From assembly GCA_027605045.1 (NCBI GenBank), contig JAQFWX010000058.1:173831-237830 (forward strand): 64,000 bases of DNA, written 5' to 3'. Source of the stretch: Phallus indusiatus. Taxonomy: Eukaryota; Basidiomycota; Agaricomycetes; Phallales; Phallaceae. The stretch's first letter is position 1. Each line of letters begins with the position of its first letter. A model generated the notes under the pieces. It worked only from the letters and a program-made list of their open reading frames with translations, was not told where the DNA came from and made no database searches. Made by a program: the position numbers and the translations under genes. Shown piece by piece: positions 1 to 11,892 of this stretch.

Positions 1-3000
1 ATGTGGATAAAGTTCGCAAATCTATGTCGTAAAAACGATCGTATGTGGCTAGCCGAGAAGACTATCAACAGTCTTACACAGCCTGATCAAGCGGTAAGTC
101 CAGCCATACCATTGTAGTTGATTGGCATTATGCTAATTGGTCACATTTAGCGTAATAAAGCCGGTCCACACGTTGTTTATGCTCAGCTGAAGTTCATGTG
201 GGGACGAGGTGACAGACAAGAAGCTCTCATGGCTTTACGGAGCTTCTGCGAAGCTTTGCAAAGAGATATCCCCATTAAACCTGGAGAATCAAAGGTGTCC
301 CATCAAGAGCGGCTGGCCGACATCTCGAAGGTCCTTGCTCGATGCTACCTCAAGGCCGGTCAGTGGCAGAGCGAGATGAAACCCGAATGGACTCCTGTTA
401 GTCTCTTTTTTTCGTGTCACCCTCCTTTTTTTGTTCTTTTGACTAAAAGAAATCACAGGCCAGCATAAAAACTATCTTACAAGCATATTGGTCTGCCACT
501 CAATTTGATCCCAAGTGGTATAAAGCTTGGCACGTTTGGTCTCTAGCGAACTTCGAAGTGATAGGATATCTGGAAGCACAAAATGCCAATCAATTAGAAG
601 ATGTCCCTTTCCAAAGCTTCGTAGTTCATGTTACGTCTGCTGTCGAAGGTGAGAATTGAGCGATGCAGTGCTCATTGTGATTCGTAATGATCTCAACGCG
701 GAACAGGATTTTTCCGATCAATTGCTTTGCGCAGCAAAAGTGCCCTTCAAGACATCTTACGTCTCCTTACTCTTTGGTTCAAGTATGGAGCTCAGGACGA
801 TGTCAGTCATGCGATGAGCAGTGGATTCACGACTTTGGAGGTAGACACCTGGTTAGAGGTCATTCCACAGGTATATAATTCACAGATTCGTATGAATATT
901 TGAAGTCTGGGCTAATATAGTATGTAGATCATAGCCCGTATCCAGACGCCTTCTATAAATATAAGAAGGACAATCAGTCTTCTGCTTACAGACGTTGGAA
1001 AGCATCATCCTCAAGCTTTGATCTATCCTCTTACCGTTGCTTCCAAGTCATCCAGCCTTGCTCGAAAAAATGCCGCAACAGTGGTTATGGATCGTATGCG
1101 AGAACATAGTGCAACCATTGTTGAACAGGTAGTCGTCTAATTTCGTTCCTCTGATAATATACTGAGCCTGCTTTTAGGCGTTGGTAGTTAGTCAAGAGTT
1201 GATCCGAGTCGCTATCTTATGGCATGAATTATGGCACGAAGGTCTCGAGGAAGCGTCTCGACTATACTTTACAGAAAAAAACCCTGAAGGTATGATCGCG
1301 GCTCTTGAACCTCTTCATGAGATGTTAGAAAAGGTCAGTATGCGTCTATAGCGCAAGGAATTCCGAGTCTGAAAGGCTGTAGGGTCCGACCACAATTCGA
1401 GAGACATCATTTGCACAGGTGTTCGGTAGAGATCTACAAGATGCTCGAGAAGCCAGTAAGCGGTTCTTGCGCTACGGCGAGACCAGTGATTTGGACCGTG
1501 CCTGGGATATCTATTATGGCGTTTTTCGAAAGATTGAGAAGCAACTACCCCAGCTCACTACCCTTGACCTGCAATATGTATCTCCTGAGCTACTGAAAGC
1601 TCGCAACTTGGAATTAGCTGTTCCAGGTCAGTACGCCAATATTATCGCCTGTTACTGAGTGTAACTGAAAAGTCATTTCAAGGAACGTATCAGAGCGGAC
1701 GACCTATCATACATATAGCTAGTTTTACTACAAAGCTTACTGTCATTGCATCCAAGCAACGACCACGACGGCTGTCCTTGAAAGGTGACGATGGGCGCGA
1801 TTACCTCTATATCCTCAAAGGTGTGAAGATGGCGTAAAAGTTTGATTTGCATCCTTATTTACTTTCTTAGGTCATGAGGATTTACGGCAAGACGAGCGAG
1901 TGATGCAGTTGTTCGGTCTGGTTAATACTTTACTATCTGTGGACACCAATAGCTTCAAGCGTCGTTTGCATATCCAGCGTTTTCCCGTCATTCCGTTGGC
2001 ACCTAACGCTGGTCTGATCGGATGGGTTCACGATAGTGATACGCTGCACGTTTTGGTTAGAGATTATCGTGAAGCTCGCAAGATTCTACTTAATTTAGAG
2101 TATCGGTTAATGTTACAAGTGGGTTTGACATTAAATTGCTTTTTGACCACAGTTGTTCTAATCTGTTGTTCTGTCTAGATGGCCCCCGACTACGAAATCT
2201 TGACGCTACTTCAGAAGGTGGAGGTTTTTGAATACGCTTTGGACAATACAACCGGACAAGATCTTTATCGTATGTTATGGCTACGGAGCGTAAACTCGGA
2301 AGCCTGGTTGGATCGACGAGCAACATACACACGATCTCTGGCTGTGAACAGTATGGTTGGTCATATTCTTGGTCTAGGTGATCGACACCCCTCCAACATC
2401 CTGATTGAACGAGCAACTGGAATGGTTGTCCACATCGATTTCGGAGACTGCTTTGAAGTTGCGATGCACCGGGAGAAGTTCCCCGAGACAGTTCCATTCC
2501 GGTTAACACGTATGCTAACAAATGCCATGGAAGTGGGTAGTTTCTTATTTATCTGCCCGGTTTATTGATTTCTATCCATTCTTATAGGTAAGCGGAATTC
2601 AAGGAAGCTTCAAGTACACTTGCGAAATCACAATGCAAGTTCTTCGCGATAACAAGGATTCCTTGATGGCTGTTTTGGAAGCTTTCGTGTACGATCCGCT
2701 GATCAGCTGGCGTTTATTGCAAACCGAGGTTGATACCCGACAAGAAGGTGATTTTATGAGATATCCGTTTCAATTGATTATAATAATAACATGTTATACT
2801 TTTTTTTCTTTAGACAACATTGCGGTTGATCAATTGGCTCGAGTTGGGTATCCCCAAAATCCAGTACGCAAAATGAAAGCGGATGAGAATGAAATTTTCA
2901 ACGGTAAGCTCTTTATATCATTATTATGAATCAGCGCAACATCGTATTTATGCTGTTTCAGACACGGTTGGTGATACAGGTGTAAAACAAGAAGTGCGGA

Positions 3001-3290
3001 ATGAGAAGGCGTTACACGTTTATAATCGAGTTCAGCATAAATTAACGGGTACGTTGTCGACGAGCAAATATGATGGTTCGTTGATGTTGATTTATTTATT
3101 TATTTTTCAGGACGAGACTTTGATCCGAACGTTGTTTTATCTGTCGAGGATCAGGTCGATCGATTGATTCAAGAAGCTACTTCATTGGAAAATTTATGTC
3201 AATGTTTCTCTGGATGGTACGTTTAGAAAAAAAATGACGGAATTTCCTTCTAATCCTTATTTATTTTTTTAAAGGTGCGCATTTTGGTAA
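1..3290 (+). CDS. TOR: TOR serine/threonine protein kinase, C-terminal part (5' end outside the window)
   Basis: TOR is the catalytic subunit of the TORC1/TORC2 growth-control complexes. Fifteen exons join in frame: 1-93, 151-396, 459-648, 707-870, 928-1128, 1178-1333, 1383-1626, 1683-1820, 1871-2118, 2179-2532, 2588-2747, 2814-2903, 2962-3048, 3111-3216, 3275-3290. The order is end of the FAT domain ([11 protein letters not shown]), FRB domain ([19 protein letters not shown] to [10 protein letters not shown]), PI3K-like kinase domain and FATC ending [14 protein letters not shown]. The catalytic loop reads [12 protein letters not shown] and the DFG-type motif IDFGDCFE, so the kinase should be active. 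FRB residues matching mammalian Ser2035 and Trp2101, which contact FKBP-rapamycin, are conserved, so rapamycin sensitivity is inferred. TAA stop at 3288-3290; AATAAA-like signals follow at about 3341 and 3361. Only the N-terminal HEAT region is missing. No frameshift seen. Confidence 0.97.
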
Positions 3291-3424
3291 ATAATCTACT
3301 AGTACACGTGTATTATACTATGGACTATGAAAACATACGCAAATAAATTGTCTTTATCTAAATAAAATGTCCTTTCTGTATGCATCATTGGATATATACC
3401 AAATGGGCGTGATTTTTCAAAATT

Positions 3425-5155
3425 TCATGACGACAAAATAGTTCCCCACTGATCGTCTACGAACCAAGTTCTGCAATGTTTGGAAGGAATAAGGAAACGG
3501 GAGGGTAACGTTGTTAATTCACCCGACATTGTAGTTTCATCGCTCGATTCTTTTGCTGATCCAGCAGGAAGCCCCTGCAAGTTCAGGATGAGCCTGCAGA
3601 TCATCACAGCTGGAAGGACGATTCCAAAGCTGTAGCGTATGGATGAGTATAGTAAGAATAATTGCTGATGTGGAATCCGGGTTAAAAAGCCTACACTGAG
3701 CCAGCACCTCTAGATGTGTGAGGATTTACCTGTTATTGGATTAGAACACAATTACTGAAGAAACAAAAAAACTTGTATACGTACGTAGTAATTAATTAAA
3801 TTGGCTGTATACGCGATGCAGATCACTCCATAATATAGCATTCCGTCCTGTTGTAATGTCCGCAAGAGCCTGAGAGATTGATTAATCCCCGGGTCCGTAT
3901 TAATCGATTTCACCGTGTAAAAATTACATACGGATTATGCTGAGTCGAAAAACTACGGAGACGATATATGCGATATAGAGTTAACCCAATCAAAATTGTG
4001 TCGACCATGAGAGGAGACCACCATAGTACGGCTTGAACAAGGGATAAGAATATCGTCCGAAAACGTGGAGAGCCTTTAAACATACTGATGTAAGAAGTGT
4101 GCTGATTGACAACACAGGCTGCCGGAATGGAAACGGTTAAACAAAGGAATTATTTTATGGGAGATGATTTAGAAGAGATTTACCCGCTTTCATTGGGACC
4201 GAGACAAATTTAATTTCTAGAAAAACATATGGATTGATTAATAATTTTCGTGTTTCGTTATTTCGCTTTTGTTATTTCGCTCACCTGCGGTAAAAAAGGC
4301 CAGGCAGACTAGATGTATGCTGAGCAGACCGCCAAGCGTTAGAGCCGCAGTCCGAGTCCAATTATACAAGGCCATGATTCGAATGGCCATAGTTGCTTTA
4401 TGGGAAGAGGAGTAAACGGAATGATAGCGTAGGAGCTGGCTTGAGGTGCCACACCTGAAATTACTGTCCTTGGTCAGTAAATGTTTTAGAAATCCAGTTA
4501 AAAGGAGTGGCATATACAAAAAACCGAAAAGACGTTGAATACGTTAACGGCCCTGAGGAAAACTGCGCAGCTTCCAGCGTCGGCCATTCTTTAGTTGCGA
4601 GGTGGAAAGTTCGTAAAACAAGTGAGAGACATACTTGATCTATGGTTATGATATACGTTTTAACGTCTGGAAGTATTGATTTGTATACTCACTGAGTTGA
4701 AAATTCCAGGAACAAATACAACTACAAATACAGATAAAAACATATTAACCGCTATTTAGAAAAAAGTGGTATAATGCGAAAAACGACACTAACTGAGGGA
4801 AAGGATCATTTCCACTATGGTAGAATAACGCAAGACGTAGAAAAAGAGGGCTGGCAGAGTAAATCGACGTTTCCAAATGCATTCAACCTCTAGGGAAAAA
4901 GTCAAGACTAGGCGCAATTCATGTATAAGTCGTACGAAAACCGAGCAAAGGTGATTGAGTAAGTGTGATAGTATGAACTTACCATGGTCGTAGATCAGGA
5001 GCATGAAACCAGAGACAAAGGCGACAAAAAGGATATGCCTTCGAAGAAAAAACCATGTTCAAGACTTGATGCGCGATGTTCTCGTTCAAAGGAGTCACAT
5101 ACGAATGTATATACTGTTCGATGAAGGCACTTTGGCTAGATAACGTATACTCCAT
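3425..5155 (-). CDS. DUF6533 domain integral membrane protein
   Basis: Multi-exon gene of the fungal DUF6533 family, small multi-spanning membrane proteins of unknown function abundant in mushrooms. The start at 5155 gives MEYTLSSQSAFIEQYIHSH, then after a GTATGT intron a hydrophobic segment (ILFVAFVSGFMLLIYDH). A further intron leads to the family hallmark LTFSLEVECIWKRRFTLPAL. A later exon (about 4440-4290) has the second conserved block AIRIMALYNWTRT. The cytoplasmic tail near the stop keeps the family tail pattern (RLILNLQGL, then LTTLPSRF). It converges on TOR, with about 130 bp between the stops. The exons between about 4690 and 3610 could not be joined with certainty, so an internal defect cannot be excluded. 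The family call rests on the conserved blocks; the function is unknown. Confidence 0.75.
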
Positions 5156-7619
5156 CTCAGAAGACCCAAAATATTTCTTGAGAGATGCGACGGGTTAATC
5201 GTTATGATCAATGCATAAAAGGAAAAGAACTCGCATTAGGGCTTCTAATGATCAGGGTTGAACGTGAAAGGTCCGGGTGAGGTATACACCGGTCAGGTTG
5301 GGTACACTTTTTATATACATTTGAGTACAGCTTGCTTTGGTAATGAAAATATCGGTTGATATAGCGATCATTTCGTGCGCTTGGTTGGTAATGAATTATG
5401 AACACTGGCGACTCGGAAATGAGTCGCCACTAGTAAGAATGGAGGTTTTAACTCTTACACGAATTGCGTTGGCCGTTTTCCGAAAGTTACGTGCTATTTG
5501 GGGTTGATATCAACGACAAGAGCAGCATCACTTAGAGCTTTGAAGAGGCTTAAAGTACTGAGTTTGCGCCTGGTGCTAATCTATCAAAGCAATATCAAAG
5601 TGGAGACCAATGTATGATATATCAAAATAAACATCGCTTAAATTTGCGTGCACATACTCTTATGTTTGAATCCATGAAGCTTAAGCCCGTGATTTACATA
5701 TGTCGTCTGACAGTCTGACAGTATTTCAAGCAAAACTGCACGGCCGTGAGCGACGGAATTTTGCGAGCGCCGTGCCGGTCGAATTGTATACGTTACACAA
5801 TATGGAATTCAGTCTACGCGGCTCGACTCTGGGACGGGATTCAAATCATAATTGGCATCTGAACCCAGCAATAAATAAAGGCCAGTGGATAGTATGGGTA
5901 CTGCACAGGTGAGGGTATACATAAGATCTAGAAGTTCCGACTATTAAACGAGTCCGCTACATCATCCTGAAATTTTAAAAGTAGTAAATCACTAGCACTG
6001 CGCATCCCCGAGTTGACAGAGGGCCTTGACTGCAAAGAGGCTCGCCGTCTGGATTTCTCGCCGATACATGTCGTTTGATAATCGGTTCTCTTTTTGCTCT
6101 GAATATATATCAAGTACTGGCCCGGGATGGTCACCACCAAGGCTTAAACTTGCACCGTTGATGCCAACGCTAGCAGAATTCTTAGCATTCGACACGATAC
6201 AATTCTGGACGAGTCGTCATACTTGTAGCCATGATAATACACTTCTTTCTCGGCGCACAGCCACTGCTTTGGATGCATATTAAATTTGGGGAGGTTTCCG
6301 ATTAATCCTTCCTATGAAAATGTCCCGTACTAGTGCGAGAAACACATTTCCTATCATTACTCCACAACACTCAGGAACGGGAACGAGTACATTAAACCTG
6401 TCGAATCGATATCGGGCTTGGACTGATTATACCGAGTCAAGGTCGCAATCATATTATCTACATACCTTATCTAGTCGGGGATGTCGATAAGTATCAAGGG
6501 CCCTTCAAATGTTTGTAAATATGTACAGTTCCACTTGCCGCCTAGGATGGCAGAAACCACTTAGCGCTGCAACAGCCTGCAACGTTGACCGCGTCACCGT
6601 AGTCTGCGGCACTGTCCTAGATCCATCCCTTCACTTTTGTTTTCCAGTGGTATTTGGTGACCGACAAATTGGGCAAGGCCAGTACGCGTTTGGAATTTGT
6701 TTGGTATGCGTCCAATTGTATGTAACCTCAAATAGCGTCGGCGCAGTGTCAATTTTCAAATTACCGCACAGACTCCGATCTCAAGCTCAGCTCAAGCTTT
6801 ACAGATGCGGCGACTTTAGGAATCCGATCAACTTTACCAGTTGGGGAGCTGCAATGAATCTGGATACAATTATTATACAGTACCCAGCATCTTCGCTCCG
6901 TAAGTTTTCAAGGAGTCATATAAACTAGGACTTCGTAAGAATCGGTAAGATTGCCCCAAGTCCTTTCTGCCCGTTCTTCCACGTCCCCTTCAAGCTCGAA
7001 ATCGAATCTGAACTGGTCAATATATTCTAACCCAGAGCCTCAACTTTCATGTCTTTTTGGGAATATAAACTAGTTCCGATTTTGCCGTCATTCCGACTTC
7101 TTATTGCGTAAATTAAAACCAGTAAAGGCCCCCTTTGCCAAAAGTGTGTATAAACTCATCTTTCCTTCTCTCATTATGTAATAATCTCGTTAACACTCGA
7201 ACTTGAGATTTTTTTTGCGTCCATTGCTCAGGGAAAACAATTGCAAACTCTTACCATTGTTTTGTCGTTTCGCACAATATCTCACTAACATCAAAACGAA
7301 CGGCGGAAAGACAAAATAAAATAACCGCATGCCTGAATTATCGGAACTTCAGATGCAAAACCAAAAGACCATGAAAATATGGTAAACGATGTTGGGATGT
7401 GTGCAACACAAACGAAATAAATAAATACACTCCGACTTGGAATGATGAAAAAAACTCTATTGCTCAAATCAGTTATCTCCTGCCTATGTATCCGTGAGCG
7501 AACGACAGATTTTCCTCGACTCCCTCGACCTTAAAGGATATGAAATCAGTTTTTGTAAAAGTGAGTGTCAGACCACATAACACACACCCTAAAAGGAACC
7601 ATACAGCAATTTTAAAACA
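5156..7619. other. Intergenic stretch, no intact gene seen
   Basis: AT-rich, with only short unrelated open frames on both strands and no convincing exon chain. The one recognisable signal is a degraded stretch resembling the minus-strand BNR_4 gene at 9899-11892; it is listed separately at 6480-6930. Confidence 0.6.
6480..6930 (-). pseudogene. Probable relic of a BNR_4-type gene (3' part)
   Basis: Read on the minus strand, about 6725-6620 aligns with the C-terminal coding part of the BNR_4 gene at 9899-11892. Both contain a TACAAYTGGACGC block followed by a TTGTCGGTCACC block, a CCGCTAGGAAAA-like block and a GGGAAA/GAAGGG stretch in the same order. The relic has an extra stretch of about 25 bases between the first two blocks, and the frame is lost around it. 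The forward open frame covering this stretch has no family resemblance. I see similarity only in this part; the limits given are approximate. It is most simply explained as a decayed duplicate. Chance similarity is the alternative, since only about 100 bases align clearly. Confidence 0.45.
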
Positions 7620-8807
7620 CTACAAACGACGAGACTTTGTCGCTGCTGCTCTATAATATGGGGACGAACTGGATTTGTAGGATGAATCGTTTTCACATGA
7701 GTACGAATTGTCGCAACCGGCATCGTATGAGGTTGGGGAGGCGTAGGCAGCATCATATGAGGAAGTTGAGCGGTAACCGCGACTGTATGAGGATGTCGTA
7801 CTGTAATAAGTATCGCATGGGTACGATTCGTCGCCCTCGCACTCGGCATAGTATGAGGTTGGGGAGGCGTAGGCAGCATCATATGAGGAAGTTGAGTGGT
7901 AACCGTGACTGTATGAGGATGTCGTACTGTAATAGGTATCGCATGGGTACGAATCGTCGCCCTCGCACTCGGCATAGTATGAGGTTGGGGAGGCATAGGC
8001 AGCATCATATGAGGAAGTTGAGCGGTAGTAACTGTTATCGGATGAGGATGTCGTACTGTAATAAGTATCGCATGGGTACGAATCATCGCCCTCGCACTCA
8101 GCATAGTATGAGGTTGGGGAGGCGTAGGCAACATCATAGGAGGAAGTTGAGCGGTAGTAACTGTTATCGGATGAGGATGTCGTACTGTAATAGGTATCAC
8201 ATGGGTACGAATCATCGCCTTCGCACTCAGCATAGTATGAGGTTGGGGAGGCGTAGGCAGCATCATAGGAGGAAGTTGAGCGGTAGTAACTGTTATCGGA
8301 TGAGGATGTCGTACTGTACACATGGTATGAGGTTGAAGAGGCATAGGCAGCATCAGAAGAGGAAGTTGTGTGGTAGTAACTGTTATCGGATGAGGATGTC
8401 GTACTATAATAGGTATCACATGGGTACGAATCGTCGCCCTCGCACTCGGCATAGTATGAGGTTGGGGAGGCGTAGGCAGCATCATATGAGGAAGTTGTGT
8501 AGTAACTGTTATCGTATGAGGATGTCGTACTGTAATAGGTATCGCATGGGTACGATTCGTCGCAGGTAGCATCGTATGAGGCCGAGGCGTCGTTGCCGTT
8601 ACCATAGATGTTCGAATACGTCGAGTCGTCAGAACCAACGCTGGTTTCATCTGAGTTGTCAGAGCCAGTATATGCTGAACCATCGGGGTAACCGTACACA
8701 TAACTGGCCAAGGCGGGGGTGGGCTTCACATTGGGAGTCGGTAATGCCAACGTGCTAGTAACAGCAACAGCAATGGCAAAGAGCAAAGAGGCACGAGAGA
8801 AGAGCAT
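7620..8807 (-). CDS. Secreted Ser/Tyr-rich tandem-repeat protein (395 aa)
   Basis: Single-exon gene. Residues 1-22 (MLFSRASLLFAIAVAVTSTL and on) form a typical signal peptide with a hydrophobic core, followed by a Pro-rich linker (PTPNVKPTPALA). Residues 91-361 consist of seven copies of a 43-residue unit, whose core reads YYSTTSS(S/Y)DNSYY, STSSYDAAYASPTSYY and AECEGDDSYPCDT. Each full unit has two cysteines, which suggests disulphide-linked loops. The second unit is truncated and lacks the cysteine segment; the last breaks off into a basic tail ending KSRRL. No catalytic domain, GPI signal or membrane segment is visible. Low-complexity, repeat-built, secreted proteins of this kind are often cell-wall or matrix proteins, but that is inference. 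No family recognised. Confidence 0.85.
   Translation of the reverse strand: MLFSRASLLFAIAVAVTSTLALPTPNVKPTPALASYVYGYPDGSAYTGSDNSDETSVGSDDSTYSNIYGNGNDASASYDATCDESYPCDTYYSTTSSYDNSYYTTSSYDAAYASPTSYYAECEGDDSYPCDTYYSTTSSSDNSYYHTTSSSDAAYASSTSYHVYSTTSSSDNSYYRSTSSYDAAYASPTSYYAECEGDDSYPCDTYYSTTSSSDNSYYRSTSSYDVAYASPTSYYAECEGDDSYPCDTYYSTTSSSDNSYYRSTSSYDAAYASPTSYYAECEGDDSYPCDTYYSTTSSYSHGYHSTSSYDAAYASPTSYYAECEGDESYPCDTYYSTTSSYSRGYRSTSSYDAAYASPTSYDAGCDNSYSCENDSSYKSSSSPYYRAAATKSRRL
7725..8537 (-). repeat. Coding tandem repeat, 7 units of about 129 bp
   Basis: Seven head-to-tail units encode residues 91-361 of the secreted Ser/Tyr-rich protein. Unit lengths in residues are about 42, 31, 42, 43, 43, 42 and 28. 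Unit 2 carries an internal deletion removing the AECEGDDSYPCDT part. Units 3-5 are nearly identical, suggesting recent expansion in the middle of the array. The unit length is a multiple of three, so other frames also stay open across it. Confidence 0.9.
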
Positions 8808-8931
8808 TTTAGAAAATAGAGGTGAAAGAAGAAGTGTTTTTTTTAAAAAAAAAGATTAAAATAATGATGTAGTTTAGAAGAAAGAATAAAACGGTTTTAT
8901 GATAGAGAGTGGTTGGGTCGTCTTGACTTGA

Positions 8932-8938
8932 ATTTATA
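8932..8938 (-). promoter_or_regulatory. Probable TATA box of the repeat-protein gene
   Basis: TATAAAT on the minus strand, 125 bp upstream of the ATG at 8807, followed by a pyrimidine-rich stretch. Position and sequence fit a fungal core promoter; not proven. Confidence 0.45.
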
Positions 8939-9898
8939 CATGAGAGACCCTGAAGAACGGGTCTCGTTGCCCGACGACCTGTTAACGCTCCACCTCATGT
9001 GGTCAAAAGGCCAGTATCAAGGGTCAGATTATTTATAAATATAAGGCGCTTTGTATTTTTGCGAAAATAATAGCATGTATGCACATTATTGTTCGTATTC
9101 AATGAGACTTGAACATCATGCCTTGATACTCTGGAGAATCGATGACTTGTTGAAGTCTTACCTTTGCAGACCAACGACGAGGAAAGATGAGAGGGAGGTA
9201 TGTGAAATGGGTCGGTGAGTACTATTCATTTTGCGATGGAGTCCGCGGAAATGAATGAGTGGATAGATACAGGTACGGGGTTGTACGGGGATGCCCGGAA
9301 ACAGCGGAACTTCGAAGGCCTAATGTGAATGATATTTGCCTGAAACTATATATGGTTAGGGATGAGTTTTGAATCTTGAAATCTCTGCGTATCCGTGGAG
9401 GTCCGTGGATGTTCTTACGCGTATTGTGTACAAAATCATCCATTGCTTGCGGGCCCGACATTCAGACAATTCAGAAAGAGCTAATGACGCATCATGATTT
9501 TGCAGTAAATCATGCATATTTTAGTATGGATAATAAACCAGAATAAACCCTAGCTTCTTTTCGAATTCAGGCCCATCCTGCCAAAATTCAAGGTCTGGGA
9601 GACCGGTCAAAAAATGGGCAACAAATATCACTGGGAAAGAGTGTCCCAAAAAAAAAAAAAGATTCCGGCCTTATTAGTCGCTGTCCTCTGCAGTGACCCC
9701 GCCGCAGTCCACCGTCCCCGCGTCCCCATCGAGGATCGCCTGTACTCACGATTCACCGTGTTCCTATGATATCTGACGTTGTTTCACCTTATGTAGTATC
9801 TCAATCCGATCACATAATAGCACTACACGACACTGCTTAGTAGTCAGTATACATCGTATCAAATATCAGTATGAACTATCCACGTCAAACGTCATGCA
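8939..9898. other. Intergenic stretch between the repeat-protein and BNR_4 genes
   Basis: No convincing gene. It contains a poly-A run of 13 near 9649 and a few unsupported short open frames (for example 9222-9461, minus). The promoter of the repeat-protein gene is expected at its left end and the terminator of the BNR_4 gene at its right end. Confidence 0.5.
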
Positions 9899-11892
9899 TC
9901 ATGCATTAAGTGTAATGTCCCAAACCTGAACCTCAGTTCCATTGATAATCAGCATACTCAAGACACCGTCCACAAGCCTGTACCTATCAAACACGGGTTC
10001 CCAGCCGTTTCCATCTATCTCAAGGATCCTGTGCCAATCGCTAAAAGAACTTTCAGCGGTGCTTGCTATCAAAGTGAGAGCGGTGGACAAGTTGTCCGGT
10101 AGAATCATTATGAGACTTGATTCGTAGGCGAATACTTTCCCCCGTTTTCCTAGCGGTATCGGGGTGACCGACAGATTAGTCAAGGCTGTACGCGTCCAGT
10201 TGTTGTCCGTGCTTCTCCAATAATGATACCTACATAGTAGAAAAAATTCAAGGGTTCTATAAAGGTTGAGAAATTCTTGGTACATCACCATAGTTCTGTT
10301 CCCGTGGTATTCTCACGGTTGAGGACATGAATTCGATTTTCCTCATCGATGGTCTGAGCTTCTTGATTTAAAATTCCTCTTGGGCACAGAACATTTATTA
10401 TGTATTCGTTTCTCCATAACAAGACACTTACCCATATTTTGGGATGCTGAATATCGTGATTCCTGGAGAGTTTGGCAAAATCGGGTTTTGGGTCGCCAAA
10501 TTACCGATGAGCTGCCCCCAAGTGTTTCTCCAGGTTACGCCCAAATCCGGACTGTACGCAAAATCCATGTCATGATTCTATTTTTTTTTGGTTTGCATGT
10601 CATTAAACGGGATGGTAAAACCGGACGAACAAGGATAGCATACGTTTTCTGGTCCATTTGGTCCAGCTTCGACAGCAACGTCCTGACCTGTGTCATTCAC
10701 ATAATCCCGATACGTCCTTAGCCAAGGTCATTTCCAGTGAAGCAAACACTATATATATAAGAAACTACCAACCATGATACTTGGAAATTCCCATTTGTGT
10801 CTGCATCGAACCCATTGATATAGGCGTTATCTTTTTTTTGAATAAGAATCAGGCTCTGCGCAAATATCAGTGATTGAGTATACTAAAGCAACCTTACTTT
10901 GAACTCCCTAGGAAGAAAATAAAATCAAGGTTGTAGCTGAAAGCATACGGCATTACTAAAAAGTTACCTCTAAGTAACGACCTATATTTGACCATTTTCC
11001 GTCTTTGCCATTGTAAGTATACAGCCAGTCATCGCCTAGACCTGACCTCCCGACCCGCATTTCAAGAACTAGTTCACCGGAAGAAAGAGTTAGAAAGCGG
11101 GGATAAGTGATACTCTATTCACATAATAAGTAAAATCCAATGCGAGCAAATCAGAATATTGAACTTACTTCAAAATGTTCTGTTCTATTGAGAGACTCTA
11201 AACCGGGGAGATAATCCTGAAACCAGCGTAAAAAAAACACTCGGGGAATAGGATAGCTATAGTCTGTACTCACTTGTATGTTTTCAAAAGACTCCGTAGA
11301 CCATTCTGCCCCTTTCGGATTCGAAGCTATACCAGGCTTGGATATCCGATAGTTCAGATTATTGTCGTGTTGGTCGAATGCTAAATGTATCGTCCCATCC
11401 ACATGACAAATACCGAGAGATATGGTGTCGTGTCCATCGTCATCCGTTTGATTATAATCAGCGAAAGTTATTGTCTCCCATGGACCATCACTGGCACTGT
11501 CCAAGCCGCTTAGTGTCAGAGATCGACGGGCAATAGAGACATGGCGAGGAGTGGTTGGCGTCGCAGATGGTGTTGATCCATAAAATACGGCGTATTGGTA
11601 ACCTATGAAAAGGTTCAGATTTAGATGCTAACAGAAACTATCTTCCCGATTGGGGTTCAGACTTAGTTAAACACATGCCATTGAATGTTGCCAAAGCGTC
11701 TTGCTGGAACGATTCCCCGTTGAGCCGATTCACTGTCGGAGGATCCAGTCCAAGAGTTGTGGAACGAATACTTGAAACAGAGACAGGTTTGATTGATGGA
11801 TTAGTGACCGCTTCTAGTAATCCTCGAGCGGTAGATGATAGGATGAAGAGTGTTACTCCAATATGAAAAAGCATTGACAGATCGCGCCTCAT
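9899..11892 (-). CDS. Secreted BNR_4-family beta-propeller protein
   Basis: Start at 11892 (MRRDLS) or 11874 (MLFHIG), followed by a hydrophobic signal sequence (FHIGVTLFILSSTARG). The first exon ends in LNGESFQQDALATFNG and joins YQYAVFYGS across a 76-bp intron (11603-11678) that begins with GC instead of GT. The BNR_4 (PF15892) hallmarks follow in order: DGHDTISLGICHVDGTIHL, ITYPRFLTLSSGELVLEMR, SGLGDDWLYTYNGKDGKW, NAYINGFDADTNGNFQVSW, FAYSPDLGVTW and NEAQTIDEENRIHVLNRE-like blocks. The end is VQVWDITLNA, stop at 9899. The family comprises beta-propeller proteins that include carbohydrate-active enzymes of bacteria and fungi; the conserved DGH histidine is present. The substrate cannot be told from sequence. 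All blocks are in order, so the gene looks intact. It lies between two other genes with secreted products on the same strand. Confidence 0.85.

Noticed and set aside
2090..2521. 143-codon minus-strand open frame inside TOR
   Set aside because: It lies entirely over the conserved TOR kinase exons and an intron; a shadow of the real gene.
6509..6928. 139-codon forward open frame
   Set aside because: No family features; the opposite strand aligns with the BNR_4 gene, so the forward frame looks accidental.
7725..8537. Regular repeats that could suggest a CRISPR-like or satellite array
   Set aside because: Units are about 129 bp, contiguous without spacers, and code in frame for a signal-peptide-bearing protein; the organism is a fungus.
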